Positions 1-11,504 of a DNA stretch of 64,000 bases are shown here, one piece after another. Under the pieces are notes generated by a model. It was not told where the DNA came from. It made no database searches and was given only the letters and a program-made list of their open reading frames with translations. Origin of the DNA: Protula sp. h YS-2021 (Eukaryota > Annelida > Polychaeta > Sabellida > Serpulidae); NCBI GenBank assembly GCA_949752745.1, contig OX457027.1, positions 84,927,936-84,991,935 of the forward strand. The letters are read 5' to 3'. The translations under genes were made by a program, and so were the position numbers. The first letter of the stretch is position 1; each line of letters starts with the position of its first letter.

Positions 1-1044
1 TCCTTTCAAACGATCGTGAGAGCAGTAATATTTGTTGTGAATTTCTGCGGTTTGGCCTTTTTGGCCAATATTTCGGTAAAGTTGCGTCAAATCACCAAAC
101 AATGTACAAGTCTGGAGATACTTTTGGGGAGCACACCTGTTAAACTTACCATCCTACCATGTTTGTAGAAAGGGTAGCATTTTTGTGATTTTCTTATATT
201 TGGCCCTTCCATGCTAACATTTAAGTCAGATCGTCAAAAAATATAAGCCTGGCGGAAAAAAATTCTAGAGATCATTCGTCACATTTCAAAGCGATCAGAC
301 CGTATCTGTAGGCAGACTAGCATTTTTGTTTTCTGAAATTTGACCCTTTTTGACCAATATTTTGACCACAAGAAAATACAAGCTGTGTCGACGGCTACCT
401 AGGGCAACAGATACTCCACACGTGATGGGCATAGCCCGCTGACCAAAGTCAGTTGGTAAAAAAGAATGTCTGCCCTTATCTTTATGCAACACTTAAATCT
501 TATGCGAGTGAACATTGGAGCGCCTACAAATGGTGGCATTTGCATCTACGATGTTATTACATTCTGTACGCGTGGTCATTGGCTGAGCTGCATTGTTTTT
601 TCAATGTAGACTTATGTACAAAGCCTTTCCAAATGTAAATATTAATTTGCGCCCTTGCTTGCCTTCATCCAAAACAAAAGATGACACAGCATCTGCCTCT
701 ATTGTAATACAATAAGATCAATTATAATAGGCAGGTTGTCACAGTCTTTACTTCGCATTTATCGAAATAGTAGTAGGCAGCAAGAGTAGAAATATTGTTT
801 GTAAAAACGACAATATAGGTAGTAGTAGCAGTAACAGAAGTAGTAGTTGAAATACTATCAACAGCGGGAATAGCAGTGGCAGTCGAAGAAGTGGTAGTAG
901 AAGTAGCAGCAGTTTTAGTGAACATGTTAGAATAAATATTAATAATATTGGTAATTAATGATATTGGTAACAGTAGTTTTTGTCACAGCAGTAACAGAGG
1001 CAGCAGCAGTAGCAGCAGACGTAGTAGTAGTAGAAGTTTCCTAC
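1..1044. other. Carboxypeptidase intron sequence beyond exon 5: repeats only
   Basis: 1-470 is dispersed repeat of the kind seen at 8.8 and 18 kb (gggcactttggcc-type text) and ends in a degenerate hairpin near 425-455 followed by AAAAAA. 735-1035 is rich in AGT/AGC trinucleotides. No exon of the carboxypeptidase was found here. Confidence 0.5.
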
Positions 1045-1158
1045 CTTAATCGCCAACATGTCTCGGCCTTCGTACGACTGCCCAATTTTAATCTTTTTGC
1101 ACTTAAGGGACGGGTTCTCATCACATTCGTCTACAAGTGTCTTAAGGTAGCTATTAAT
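1045..1158 (-). CDS. Carboxypeptidase exon 5 (start of catalytic domain)
   Basis: 114 nt, 38 codons, phase 0 at both ends, between the acceptor TTCACAG and the donor GTAGGA. It encodes INSYLKTLVDECDENPSLKC then KKIKIGQSYEGRDMLAIK, the segment just before the HxxE zinc ligands in M14 enzymes. I found no further exon between 1 and 1044, so the gene continues outside the window. Confidence 0.86.
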
Positions 1159-4100
1159 CTGTGAACAATTATAATTACTTTACACGTTACACACCCATTG
1201 TCCAATGTTACACATCTCATGTTACATATCGCATGTTGCATGTCACATGTTACATAGCACATGTTACATATCACATGTTACATATTACATCAACTCAAAA
1301 TCAGTACTTCAAAACTTTAATAACATGTTAGAGAAATGTTCGTTCTACCAAAGCTATCTCCTTCAAAATATGTTGTGTTAAAAGTTAAATCTTACCATTT
1401 TCAGACAATACTCGGTAAAATTATTCCAGGTTACTACTATTTCATAAACAATTGGCAAGCAAAGTTATTTTTAAATTGGCACCCTATACTTCGCCTGTAT
1501 CATGGCACCCTTTTTGGCCTGTATATGGCACCCTGTTTTGGCCTGTATCATGGCACCCTGTTTTGGGCTGTATCATGGCACCCTGTTTTGACCTGTATCA
1601 TGGCACCCTTTTTTGGGTTGTATCAAGACACCCTGTTTTGGTTTTGCATTATTCCCTATGCATCAGTTAATTTTTAACAAAATGTTACGAACTTCAAACT
1701 TAAAATGAGAAAGCAATCGGCGAAAAATATTTTAAATTCTTCAGAAGGGATTTTCATCTTTTGTCATTTGAAGCTCTTGGAAAATTACCAGAATTCACTG
1801 TTTTCTTAATGGAAGAAATTAAGAAGTGTTTTCTTTGCGCAGACCTGTTAGACATCCCGCCGTAACTTTTGACCAAATATACCTTGATCAAGAGAAATAC
1901 AGGTGTAAGGTCTTAGAGGCTTTGCCATATTGAAATTTAGAGCCTACCCTTTAATGGAAGGGGCGTCTTGGAATAATATTTTTCATTTTAACCGAATGTT
2001 TAACTCCAGTAAAAGAAAATGAGGTCTTGAAGATAAAAATAGAATTACATGAGAAGCTATGGCAACGTGGCAAGGTGTTAGCTTCAAGCGTTTACACCCG
2101 CCATGAATTGAATGGTTGATTCCCATATCCAGGCAAGGAAAGATTTGACGGTACATACCGTGAGCGCATTTGTGAAATTTGCAGAAACTGGAGCCATCAC
2201 CAATATAAAAATCCACTTTATCTTGGCTGTTGTTTTATTTTTTAACATATCATTTAAAATTAATGTTCAAAAGGAAGACATTAGAATTCATGTAAAACTA
2301 GCGCAGTTGCTAAGACCTCAATGTTTTACTCACATGATTTTACATCGAACTACATGATTTTCAAAAGCTTTCTATTTTTGCATCTTTAGGAGGCAACTAG
2401 AAGAATTAATACATAAATGAACATGACTGGACGCCCATCTCAATTTCAGAAAGTTGGAACAGGACACCAGATTGAAAAAGTTGACCTACTAATTAGGCTG
2501 CTGTGTCATTCCTCATGCCAACTAAGAACAAACCTGGATAAAGAGTGCTTTCTTTTCTGCGTAAAAAACATTTGCCTTTAAATAACATTCGTGCCGCAGC
2601 ATAATTTTAGATTTATTTTGACTGTATAAGCTAGACATTTTTACCTCAGAAGGACCAACCCAAAAAAGTTCATTGCTTTATAATTTTTGGAACAAGCGGG
2701 ACTCAGCTCTGTCCCGTAGTTTATATTTACAAATGCAACGTTGAAAAGACGTCGGACTCTCAACCAGAGCTTAACTGCTTGTGTCATCTCTCACCCGAAA
2801 TGGTAGCCATGACAGGTCACTTTGAAAGAAGACCGAAACAAGAACGTAAATTATGAGAATTTCAATAGCGCGCAAGTTTTATCACCTTCTTTTGAAAAAC
2901 ATTCGTGGAAATCAGCTTCATAATACCCTCCGTGGCTGGATGACCTAAGAGTGTGTGTGTGTGGGGGGGGGGGGGGAGGTGCCGTGACATAGGGGTGACC
3001 ACATATGACTGTGTCTTTCTTGACGGCGCATCTTCATTAATATTTTCTAGACGTCTATACAACGTCACTTTCCTGACGTATATGCAATGTCGGGAGGTGG
3101 TCATTTCCAACCTTGACGCAACGTTGATTAGCAGTCTGATAATCAACATCTGTCAACAGTCGAAGGGTAGAAGCTTATTTTGACTCCCATGAACAACTCA
3201 AAGCCAACACGGATTCGACGTCTATGTGCAGGATATTCTGGGTAGAACGTCCACAGGCAGAATATTTATAGACTGAATGTTCCGTATATAACGTCCACAG
3301 GTAGAATATCCGTGGATAAATGTTCCGAAAAAAGTCTACAGGTGGAATATCCATGGATAAATGTTCCGTACATAACGTCGACAGGTAGAATATCGGTGGG
3401 CTAAATGTTTTGTACATAACGTCCACAGGCAGAATATTTATGGACTGAATGTTCCGAACATAACGTCCCCAGGTAGCGCGTCCATGGACAGAATGTTGGG
3501 AGCAAGGAGTCAAGCGGTAGAACGCCTATGGACTTAATTTTCGGGGCAGAAACTGCACAAATACACGACTATCCTCAGAATGTCCATAGCCAGAAATAAC
3601 GAGGCAGAACTTCTACAGGCAAAACAGAGCAAAGGCTCAAAAACAAATCGTACTCAGCCAAAACTTCCAGGGCAGAACCTTCATGGGGATACAACCCACT
3701 GGGGGGGGGGGGGGGGGTCAGAAAGTTCACTAAAAAGATAGGTTGTGTAGCGGTCTGCGCGGAGTGTCCAGTTTGTTTGGGGTTAATATTCATCCAGTAT
3801 TTCATCAGCATTTCCCACAAAAGGAGGGTTTTGTCAGAACTGTACTCCGCGTCCAACAAAAACGATGATCCAAAAATAGTACATATGCACTTCTCAATGT
3901 GAGTGAGCCTAGCATTCGCTCTATGATTGCAGTGCGTTCTGGTGAAAAGAGGCGTTTTTAATTCTAATTTAACACTTCGCGTCGAGGGGGCGAACTTACA
4001 GGGGTGTCTGTGTTATTTAAAAAAGGGAATATTTTTAAACTAGGCGCTCCGAGTTAAGGGGTGCTTTAAAAAGTCCTTGACACTCATCGTAGCTCCCACT

Positions 4101-7100
4101 CCCCCACCCCCCTCACCAACAGGAAATCTTCATTGCTTTTAGACTAAGAACCCCCTCCTCCACATGCTATATCCACCCCATGAGGCCAGAGTGCATTACC
4201 TCTTTGTGCTTGTGAAAGTTATACAGGTCAAAGTGCCCCCTGGCGAGTCGAGACTGCACTGCCATCTCCTCCTCTTCTTCTTTGACCAGTCTGCACAAAA
4301 ATCACACCAGTTGTCCAATATTCTTCAGATATTAACTGTTATAACTAAAATATAGAGGGAATAATATATACGAATATATTTATGATTCATGCCCAGTTGT
4401 CCCAGCTTCAAGGCTGTTATGGGATAGGACGAGGGCGGTAGGGGTTGCGGGGAAGGGTAGGGTTGACTTCCGCACAGTTTTGCATAATATCTAGGCGCAA
4501 CATATCACCTCTTGTGTTTTGATGTGTGTTTTTAAAAGAAACACAGCACGAACCTTCCTTCAGACCGACACGCCAGCACAGCGCACACATACACGCCAGC
4601 ACAGCGCACACATACACGCCAGCACAACACACATATACACGCCAACACAACTCACACGTATATGACCTCAGATTTTAACTGAGCAAGTTCAGCGATGAAC
4701 ACCAGTAATTGTTGACTATTATTATAGTTTCTTTTATTTCTTTATTTATTATTTATTTGCTTTATTTATTTAATGCAATAAAACACAATGCGAGTTTCTT
4801 TAAACCACGCCTTTAGAAAACCAAATGGTTCGTAATTAAACTAACAGTTTGTATCGCACATGCGCCCCTCCCCCCTCCCACGAAAACAAAAAAATATCAC
4901 AACGTACAACAAAGGATAAACAAATTTACCCTCCCACATCCTCTTGAGTGATGGAGAACGGCAAGTTTATTTCTTCCAGTAGGGTTGAAAATATTTGGAA
5001 GTGATCTGGCGGCACTAATATCAGCGCCTTCTCCCCGATCCGGCGCGGAAAGCTCCAGAATGACACCTGGAAGGAAGTAAAAAAAATAATCATAGTAAAG
5101 AAGATCTTCTTATTTATGCTACAGTATAAGAATGTTTTAACAGAAGCAATAAACCCGAATGTGTCTCTTTTATGGATTCTGAACTTGCATGCCAAAATTC
5201 TGTCTCGATATAAAAATGTAACAATTTTGTTCATGGCAAATTGTGATTCAACTGCTTATTTTATTATCATGTTTCCTGTAATTCACAACTCCATATGCCC
5301 GTATTTGAGCGAAGTCCCGCACTTTGGCCCACGCTTCAATCTTCAAATACCTCCATCATTGAGTTTTTTTCATTGCTAAAATTTTATAGTGTTCCAAAAT
5401 AAACGTATTTCCAGAAGGATAATTTTCTGGTAAATGAGGATTCAAGTAGCTCGATATTTAAACATAAAATAACACGGTACACATGGAACGTCAGTGCAGG
5501 TTCCTGACATGTAATGTCTGACTACAGAAGAATGCATATTTTTACCTTTTTAATTTCGTTCCTAACTACAGACCCAATTAACATTCCGATGTCGATTTGA
5601 ACTTGCAACGTCGGCCCGCCCAAACGTTTAATCTGATAATTTGGTTGTAATAGTTGGACGCAGCATTGAACAGACGTTAGACAAGCAACGTTATTTAGAC
5701 GCTACTTTTTGTCGCACCAAACCGAACGTCTAATAAACGTCTTTGGGGCAATGCAGAATAGACATCAGAACGTCGAACGTTGTATAGACGTCGGGGTCAC
5801 AACCAAAAAACCGTGAATTGAAGTTATGACGGATTGCTTCGAAAACCGGCCAAAGAGTGGACGTAAAATATGAGAATTACAGGAGTCCGCAACTTTTTCC
5901 GGTCTACGTTTGAAAAACATTCATAGATTCATAGAAATTGGCTTCCTACACACCTGCGTTACCGGATGACCTAACCCAGTAAACATTGTGACGTTACATC
6001 AACGTAACGCAGTACCCGACCTCGGATCAACGTCAGGTTTTAGTTGTTTATGAAGTCGAAACAACGTTTACCTCCCGACGTTTTATAGACGCCGATTATC
6101 CGATATCTAATTACCACTGCCTAAAGGTTGGATATAGAAGTCGAAACATCTCCCGACGTTGACTTTGGGAAAATATTAATCTAGAATCGCCATCAAGACA
6201 GCAACAATCATAATGTGGTCACCCTCCGTCAATGCACCCCCACCGTTTGGTCATCCGGCCACAGAGAATACGTATGAATTTGATTTCCATGAATATATTT
6301 CAAAAGTATGTGGGAAAAAAACTTGCGCGCCCTTGAAGTTCTTATATTTTACGTCCTCGTTTCGGTTTACTTTCAAAGTGACCAAACATTTCTACCATTT
6401 CCCGGTGAGCTTAACACAAGGTCGTTGTTTTTGATTGGAGTCTGACTTCTATAAAAGTAGATTTTTCGATGTCTAGTCAACGTTTATTAGACCTAGCTAG
6501 GAGAAGTTTGCGTTTTGGTTGCGACCAAAAGCAAAGTGTAAACAACATTGCTTACGTCTATTCAACGTTGTTTCAAAGACGTTGGTTACACGTTGACCTC
6601 TGTTCGTGACCAATCACAACCAAAGTACAATAGAGTTAATGTTGTGCTTTTCAAACGACGTTGGACCAACCTTAAAATGTTTATTGGGACATGTTTACTG
6701 GGATGGGTGGAGGTAATATGACGGAGGGGTGACCACGCCCCCTGATGATTGTCACTGTCCAGATGACGATTCTGGAGTTTCCCGAAGGCTACACTTCAAT
6801 TTACAACCGTCTACAGCGTCGATTGGACATCGGATGACAGGCATCTATCAACACTGGCAGGTAGAACTTATTTCTACTTCCATAATCAACCCTCTCATCT
6901 CGGTTGACCAACCCCCCTCCCCTTACCCGCTCCCCCTGCTTTCGCCAAACCCCCTCCAACCACCCCACGCCCCGGTCTTACCCGCTCGTCATGCTTTCGC
7001 CACCCTCCACCCCCACCCCCCCAAACGCCCCGGTCTTACCCGCTCGTCCTGCTCTTGTATCTTCTCTAGCTTTTCAGCTGCAGCCATGTCCGTTATCTGC

Positions 7101-7933
7101 ACCTCAAGCAGCTTGTATCTTTCAGTGTATTAAAACATGAATATGTAAAATAGTTTTAAAATCTTCACTCATCTTCACTTAAAATATACCTACATTCCAC
7201 GCTTCATAAGTGTATATATAATGGAGGTATTTCGCCATCTAGCAACACTATGATTTAAAAAGCGACAATTAATTATCATTTTATCAAGCAATTTTGACAA
7301 TCCTTAGTCCGGAGCAGTTAAATCTGGGTATAAAATTACGAGCGACTAAAACGAATTTGGCCGTTCAGATGACAAAGTTGACAGCCCATCTGAAACAAAC
7401 TGGCCCTTTTGGACAGAAAGGTAAAGAGCACTTAATTTTTCGGTTCTTTGAATTTCTTTGTTTGCTTAACAAAACCTCTCAACATTACAACATTATATGG
7501 ATGGTTCGAAAATAAACATACTTAAATAAACATACTTGAGGATAAAAAATAACAATTTGGGATATCATATATTTTCAAAATAAGGAAGGTTTTTCCCCTG
7601 TCGGACCAGAGTTCAAAATTTTGGATGACAATAGAGAGTTTTCTCTGGCATTCTCCGAGGTGCCAACTGCAATGTTAAACTATTGTGAACAAAACAAATG
7701 TAAAGTTGAACCATATCCCAGCACCCCGGCCTGAAACTTTAATATAAATTGATTGCTCATTGATTTCGAAGAATCGTTGCAAAACTGTCAAGGCTCAAAT
7801 TTACTATCAAGAATCTTTTTTTTTAATTGAAAATTAATATGTTGGCTCACCCGTCGTACGATTTCTTTGCATATCCATGGTCAACTAAATGAATGATCAG
7901 AACTACAACGAAGAATTTATTCAATGGAATCAT
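1045..7933 (-). CDS. M14 metallocarboxypeptidase (A/B type), 5' part, five exons
   Basis: The exons are 7933-7851, 7118-7040, 5066-4930, 4290-4200 and 1158-1045. All internal boundaries are AG/GT and the phases fit (2,0,2,0,0), giving 168 contiguous residues. The order is: a hydrophobic signal peptide (about residues 1-22), the activation propeptide (YKLLEVQIT, VSFWSFP, ITQEDV), the acidic linker with the activation region (LVKEEEEEM...R-L-A-R), then the start of the zinc-peptidase domain (FDLYNFHKHKEI and IGQSYEGRDMLAIK). This is the layout of secreted pancreatic-type procarboxypeptidases, which are activated by cleavage and remove C-terminal residues. The zinc-binding exon (HxxE) lies beyond the left edge, so A versus B specificity cannot be read. 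Introns 2 and 4 are long (about 2.0 and 3.0 kb) and full of repeats. The family call is from motif recognition; splicing is inferred from sequence only. Confidence 0.88.
1218..1290. repeat. 14-bp minisatellite, about 5 copies
   Basis: The unit is CATGTTACATATCA with small changes. It lies in carboxypeptidase intron 4 just upstream of exon 5. Confidence 0.75.
1476..1650. repeat. 25-bp minisatellite, about 7 copies
   Basis: The unit is roughly CATGGCACCCTGTTTTGGCC plus TGTAT. The long plus-strand reading frames across it are by-products of the repeat. It lies in carboxypeptidase intron 4. Confidence 0.8.
2740..3145. repeat. Dispersed repeat related to the 5.8-6.4 kb inverted repeat
   Basis: About 200 bp (2800-3000) resemble 5800-5980 in direct orientation and 6213-6430 in inverse orientation. 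Shared text includes the GTAAATTATGAGAATT block, the GAAAAACATTC block and the GGATGACCTAA block. A G-rich run (2970-2985) interrupts it. Confidence 0.6.
3226..3580. repeat. Degenerate ~43-bp tandem repeat
   Basis: About 7-8 copies of a unit like ACGTCCACAGGTAGAATATC followed by a GGATAAATGTTCC block. It lies in carboxypeptidase intron 4. The long minus-strand frame through it is repetitive, not a gene. Confidence 0.7.
4200..4290 (-). CDS. Carboxypeptidase exon 4 (activation linker)
   Basis: 91 nt between TTTTTGTGCAG and GTAATG. Its first base completes a Gly codon, then LVKEEEEEMAVQSRLARGHF and DLYNFHKHKE follow. The acidic helix, a basic site (R-L-A-R) suitable for activation cleavage, and the F-x-Y-x-x-[YF]-H start of the mature enzyme are present in the expected order. 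Confidence 0.86.
4566..4654. repeat. 23-bp minisatellite, about 4 copies
   Basis: The unit is ACACGCCAGCACAGCGCACA plus CAT. It lies in carboxypeptidase intron 3. Confidence 0.75.
4930..5066 (-). CDS. Carboxypeptidase exon 3 (propeptide)
   Basis: 137 nt after a pyrimidine-rich acceptor (TACTTCCTTCCAG) and before GTAAAT. It encodes VSFWSFPRRIGEKALILVPP, a helix, then INLPFSITQEDVGG. The VxFW and I-x-EDV signatures are diagnostic of the M14 propeptide. It ends in phase 2. Confidence 0.88.
5573..6688. mobile_element. Inverted-repeat (foldback-like) element in carboxypeptidase intron 2
   Basis: The ends are inverted: CCCAATTAACATT at 5573 and AATGTTTATTGGG ending at 6688. Inside, 5800-5980 and 6213-6430 are inverted relatives, and ACGTTG/CAACGT motifs recur throughout. 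A second pair of similar ends, CCCAGTAAACAT at 5975 and ATGTTTACTGGG ending at 6702, suggests nested or tandem insertions. No coding capacity and no clear target duplication were seen, so the superfamily is unknown. Confidence 0.5.
7040..7118 (-). CDS. Carboxypeptidase exon 2 (propeptide)
   Basis: 79 nt between an AAAG acceptor and the donor GTAAGA. It encodes YKLLEVQITDMAAAEKLEKI then QEQDER, matching the first beta strand and helix of the carboxypeptidase activation domain. It ends in phase 0, so exon 3 begins cleanly with VSFW. Confidence 0.85.
7851..7933 (-). CDS. Carboxypeptidase exon 1 (start codon, signal peptide)
   Basis: The ATG at 7933 opens MIPLNKFFVVVLIIHLVDHG followed by YAKKSYD, a short charged N-terminus, a hydrophobic core and a small-residue cleavage region. 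The exon ends ...GACGG before GTGAGC (phase 2). The split Gly codon is completed by the A that begins exon 2, giving the propeptide motif YDGYKLLEV. This junction is what ties the exon to the rest. Confidence 0.8.
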
Positions 7934-7972
7934 TTTCTTCCCAAACAAGACAGAACAGTCTAAGGCGTAGGG

Positions 7973-7981
7973 TTTTAAATA
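7973..7981 (-). promoter_or_regulatory. Candidate TATA box of the carboxypeptidase gene
   Basis: TATTTAAAA on the minus strand lies 40 nt upstream of the exon 1 ATG. A start site about 25-30 nt downstream would leave a very short 5' UTR, as is usual for digestive protease genes. Inferred from spacing only. Confidence 0.4.
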
Positions 7982-7999
7982 CAGAAACACGCAGACAAC

Positions 8000-9200
8000 T
8001 GCTATATGACACAAAACAAGAGAAACAGGATTATTTACACGTCAATCGTTCTGATACAAAATTGAGCAATTACTGAAGTTAAAAGCAAAAACAACACATG
8101 GGGGTGGTGCTACTCAATTCATAGATACCGGGTAAGGTTTTTTTTTACATAACCGGCATATATGTCGTTCTCATGTCTGCAAGTTAAAGGTCAAAACAAT
8201 TTGCAGGGCATGCCCACAACAAGGAATAATAGAACGGTAGCAACAATGTCCGTGGACATTGTGTCCAAGGAAAAAGGGAAAACATTACAATGGTGAAAGG
8301 AGAAAGATTTTTAACAAAATATAAATTTGGTAGAGGGCTTATGGGGGTGACATTGCTAAGACATTTTAAAATAATCGAACCAGAAATTTAACACGAGCAG
8401 CATTTTGTAAAACCCGGTGAGGTTTGATCTCGGGACCTCTCGTTCTAAAGCAAATGCGCTAACTCTCCCCTCCACAACCCCCCCCCCCCCCCACCCTCAA
8501 ACCCCAAACTCCTCCACATAGCTTACTTCACATAATACTAGTAACAACAATAAAAATAACAATTTAACTGGGCTTTAGCTAAAAACCTTAAAATTCTTGA
8601 CCACTAACAAATTATTTTGAGATCAATAATTTGTATGGATTGCTTCTGTTAATTTAGAAATATGAATATGGCCTGTGAAACCTTACGAGACACTGAAAAC
8701 TTTGGTTCTACTGGGGCTTGACCTCTAGACTTCTCGCTTTCAAGCATTCTAAATAACACCAATCTGGTCCACACAACTCACGCTTGGTGAAGGAGTTCTA
8801 GCGGTAGCATTTTGTCGGCTTTTTTCTCTCAATTTTGGGCACTTTGGCAAACAAAATATAAGCTTGATGGAAAATCTGTCGGAAATATTCCTGTCAGTTT
8901 TCAAAGCGATGGCACTGGGTTTGTAAAGGAGTAGAATTTTTAGTATTTTTCTTAGATTTGGAAGTTTTGGCCAATATTTTGGTCTACTTTGTAAAAAGTA
9001 AGAAAGCTAATCGCCCACTTTGCTGGCGGATGATCCATTGGCTGGTGGATGATTCCCCGTAACTTTGGGGCTGTTACTGCAAGATTAGTTAAAGCTATCG
9101 CGACCCCTACCCGCAAAATCAAAAGCTCGGTGTCTTCAGAGTCAGCGTTAGAAATTTGCAGTGGTGATCAAACATTCTTCAGGTCTGCTTGACTTCCGAC
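8000..9200. other. Upstream intergenic sequence with tRNA-like remnants
   Basis: Dispersed repeats. 8405-8470 (minus) and 8705-8790 (minus) resemble worn tRNA-derived heads (GTTAGCGCATTTGCTTTAGA ... CCCGAGATCAAACC), and a perfect small palindrome AATGTCCGTGGACATT sits at 8257-8272. No gene was recognised. Confidence 0.4.
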
Positions 9201-9207
9201 GCAACTA

Positions 9208-9625
9208 TCCTTTCCGAAGCCCTGGAAGAAGTGAATCGGGGTGAGGAAAATGTGCTCTTTCTGAAGCCCTGAAAGAAGTGAATCGGGTGAGGAAAATGTG
9301 CCCTTTCCAAAGCTGTGGAATAAGTGAATCGGGGTGAGGAAATTGTGTCCTTTCTGAAGCCCTGAAAGAAGTGAATCGGGTGAGGAAAATGTGCTCTTTC
9401 TGAAGCCCTGAAAGAAATGAATCGAGTGAGGAAAATGTGCTCTTTCTGAAGCACTGAAAGAAGTGAATCGAGTGAGGAAAATGTGCCCTTTCCAAAGCTG
9501 TGGAATAAGTGAATCGGGGTGAGGAAATTGTGTCCTTTCTGAAGCCCTGAAAGAAATTAATCAGGGTGAGGAAAATGTGCCCTTTCTGAGACTCTGAAAG
9601 AAGTGAATCCGGTGAGAAAAATGTT
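9208..9625. repeat. 46-47-bp minisatellite, about 9 copies
   Basis: The unit begins CTTTCTGAAGCCCTGAAAGA and continues AGTGAATCGGGTGAGG. Two unit variants (GAAGCCCTGAAAG and CAAAGCTGTGGAATA types) recur in mixed order. The minus-strand frames across it are repetitive artefacts. Confidence 0.85.
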
Positions 9626-9968
9626 TTAACTCAACAAGCGCCACCAATTGTGACCGTGAAAGCAGTGGAGCTTAGCATCCCTGCCTCCTATCCTGAATTC
9701 TCAACCACTGACGGATGACACTCTTCTTCATCCGCGCTGCAACGCTGCCCTTGACCCCAGGGCCTCTCAGACACACCCAAACCTAGCTGGCACTAAGCAA
9801 CGACTCTGCGCCCAGACCGTACCATTTCAGAGATACGAGAATGCCTTCAATGCCAGCATAGCTCAAAGCACAGTCCGTCCGAGATCTACCGACCAGTAAA
9901 ATTAATGACACTGATTCAGAAAGCCTCTACAATGGGGGGCAGGTTACTTTAACGACGCAGCAAGCCTC

Positions 9969-10800
9969 TATGATTTCAGTTTATGAGAACCTCTCTACAG
10001 AAGTTGGTATCCAACCTTGCGGCAGAAGGGAAAGAGAATTTCTACAACATGACTAGTCACATCCACGATAGTAACCAGCAAGATTTGTTGTTGAGAAAGG
10101 GAGTATACCCGTATGACTACGTAGACGAACCATCCAAGTTTGCTGAAACACAGCTCCTGTCAAAGGACAACTTTTACAATCAGTTTAGCGAAGAGGGCAT
10201 CAGAGACGAGGATTATGCTCACGCGCAAAAGGTGTGGGGTACATTCAACTGTACCACATTCAGTGAATACCATGATCTGTAGCTGAAATCAGATGTGCTG
10301 CTGCTGGCTGACGTGTTTGAAAATTTTTGTCAAGTATGCATCAACACGTATGCGTATGAATTGGATCCTGCCCATTACTATACAGCGCCAGGACTGTCGT
10401 TTGATGGTATGTTAAAAGCGACGAAGGTGAAGTTGGAATTAATCACTGACATTGACAGTACCAAATGTACCGCACGTAGCAGATTACAATTCTGAGATGC
10501 CAAACAACTACCTGATGTACCTCGACGCAAACAAGTTGTATGGTTGGGCCATGTCGCAAAGCATGCCACGACGTGGATTTATGTGGTCGAGCGAGCCAAA
10601 ATCTCTCGACTTCATGGATGTGGCTGAAGATTACGACATCGGATGCATTTTAGAAGTGGATTTAGAATACCCACATGCAATCCATGATCGTCATAATCAC
10701 TACCCAGTGACACCAGAAAATACTGAAGGCATTCTATGACAAACGTAATATCAAGAAACACATCACAATTCCCAGAAACACATATTTTTATGCTAATCTT
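9969..10800 (+). pseudogene. Polinton/Maverick-type protein-primed DNA polymerase B fragment
   Basis: Translation shows FMRTSLQKLVSNL, YPYDYVD, the exonuclease III region (YHDL-stop-LKSDVLLLADVFE), LDPAHYYTAPGLSFDGMLK, then in another frame NYLMYLDANKLYGWAMSQ. This order matches the exonuclease domain and first palm motifs of family B polymerases of the Polinton/Maverick (DNA_pol_B_2) type. Breaks: a TAG at 10280-10282 inside exonuclease motif III, a frame change with a small deletion near 10465-10490, and loss of frame near 10735 (an FYDKRNIKKH block continues in another frame). The later palm motif (YxDTD) and all other Polinton genes are absent, so this is a truncated relic. The domain call is from memory of the family. 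Confidence 0.8.
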
Positions 10801-10936
10801 TAGAGCTATTTTTGATTATATTTTAGTAGGTGTCACAGTTCTGAGGTATTTAGAATTTTTAGCTTTGACCATTTCCTTCTTTTTTCTCTAGAACTTTACC
10901 CAAATCACTTTTAGGTAAATCTACTACCTGACTGTA

Positions 10937-11141
10937 CCGGTATTCACAAAAGTTACTTGTGCAGTTAACTGTACTCATTGGAAGCGAAAACCGGTTGACC
11001 CAGTTGTATCACGCAAATAACGTTAGGTGTATTTTTATTTGTTAAACAGGTTAAATGTATTAATTTATTTTCTGATGTTCGGGTTGCCAATTGGGAGTTA
11101 ACGGAATCAGTTAACTGTACAGTAAACTTTTGTGAATACGG
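10937..11141. mobile_element. Short TIR element (MITE-like), copy 1
   Basis: About 205 bp with ends CCGGTATTCACAAAAGTTAC and, inverted, CCGTATTCACAAAAGTTTAC. Both arms continue into CAGTTAACTG. It is non-coding. A second copy lies at 36588-36789. No obvious target duplication. Confidence 0.65.
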
Positions 11142-11155
11142 CCTCTGGCAGTCAC

Positions 11156-11245
11156 TTCTTTTTGAAAATTTCGTCTGCGATGTCGGACCTGTTGTACAAA
11201 TTGTCCTTGTGAGCGTTGTGGCGGCAAATTTTCTCGTCATTTCAT
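11156..11245 (-). CDS. Exon-like 90-nt unit A
   Basis: Exactly 90 nt between TTTTTTTTGCAG and GTGACT. It begins with two bases of a split codon, then EMTRKFAATTLTRTICTTGP and TSQTKFSKR, and ends with one base (phase 1 at both ends). It is related to units B and C. Its 3' end abuts the short TIR element. Family unknown; it could be a tandem-duplicated exon of an unrecognised minus-strand gene or a decayed remnant. Confidence 0.35.
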
Positions 11246-11504
11246 CTGCAAAAAAAACTGTGACTGACTGCGCCTGTTTTCGATTTTACTTATTCCTTTC
11301 AGTCTTATCCCAACTTTATCCAAACCTATTCCAAAGTTGGAACATAAAATTCTTCTTATATCCTTGGATCTTTCTTTTTTGTGAGAGGAAATGTTTTGAG
11401 ACATTTGGAATTTTCAATCCACCCTGTAAGTTTTTCTACGGAACTGGACACAAATAAATAATAAATTCAAGTCTGTTACCTGAATAGTGTGTGTGCAGGA
11501 TTAC

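Noticed and set aside
2953..3183. Coding frames on both strands near 3 kb
   Set aside because: They lie in a dispersed repeat with a G run and are not bounded by splice sites; the carboxypeptidase exons already join in phase across this intron.
8405..8470. Functional tRNA gene
   Set aside because: Only box-like words remain and no complete cloverleaf can be drawn; better read as an old SINE head.
9179..9495. Repeat proteins of about 90 residues
   Set aside because: Frames across the 46-bp minisatellite; they break as unit lengths vary.
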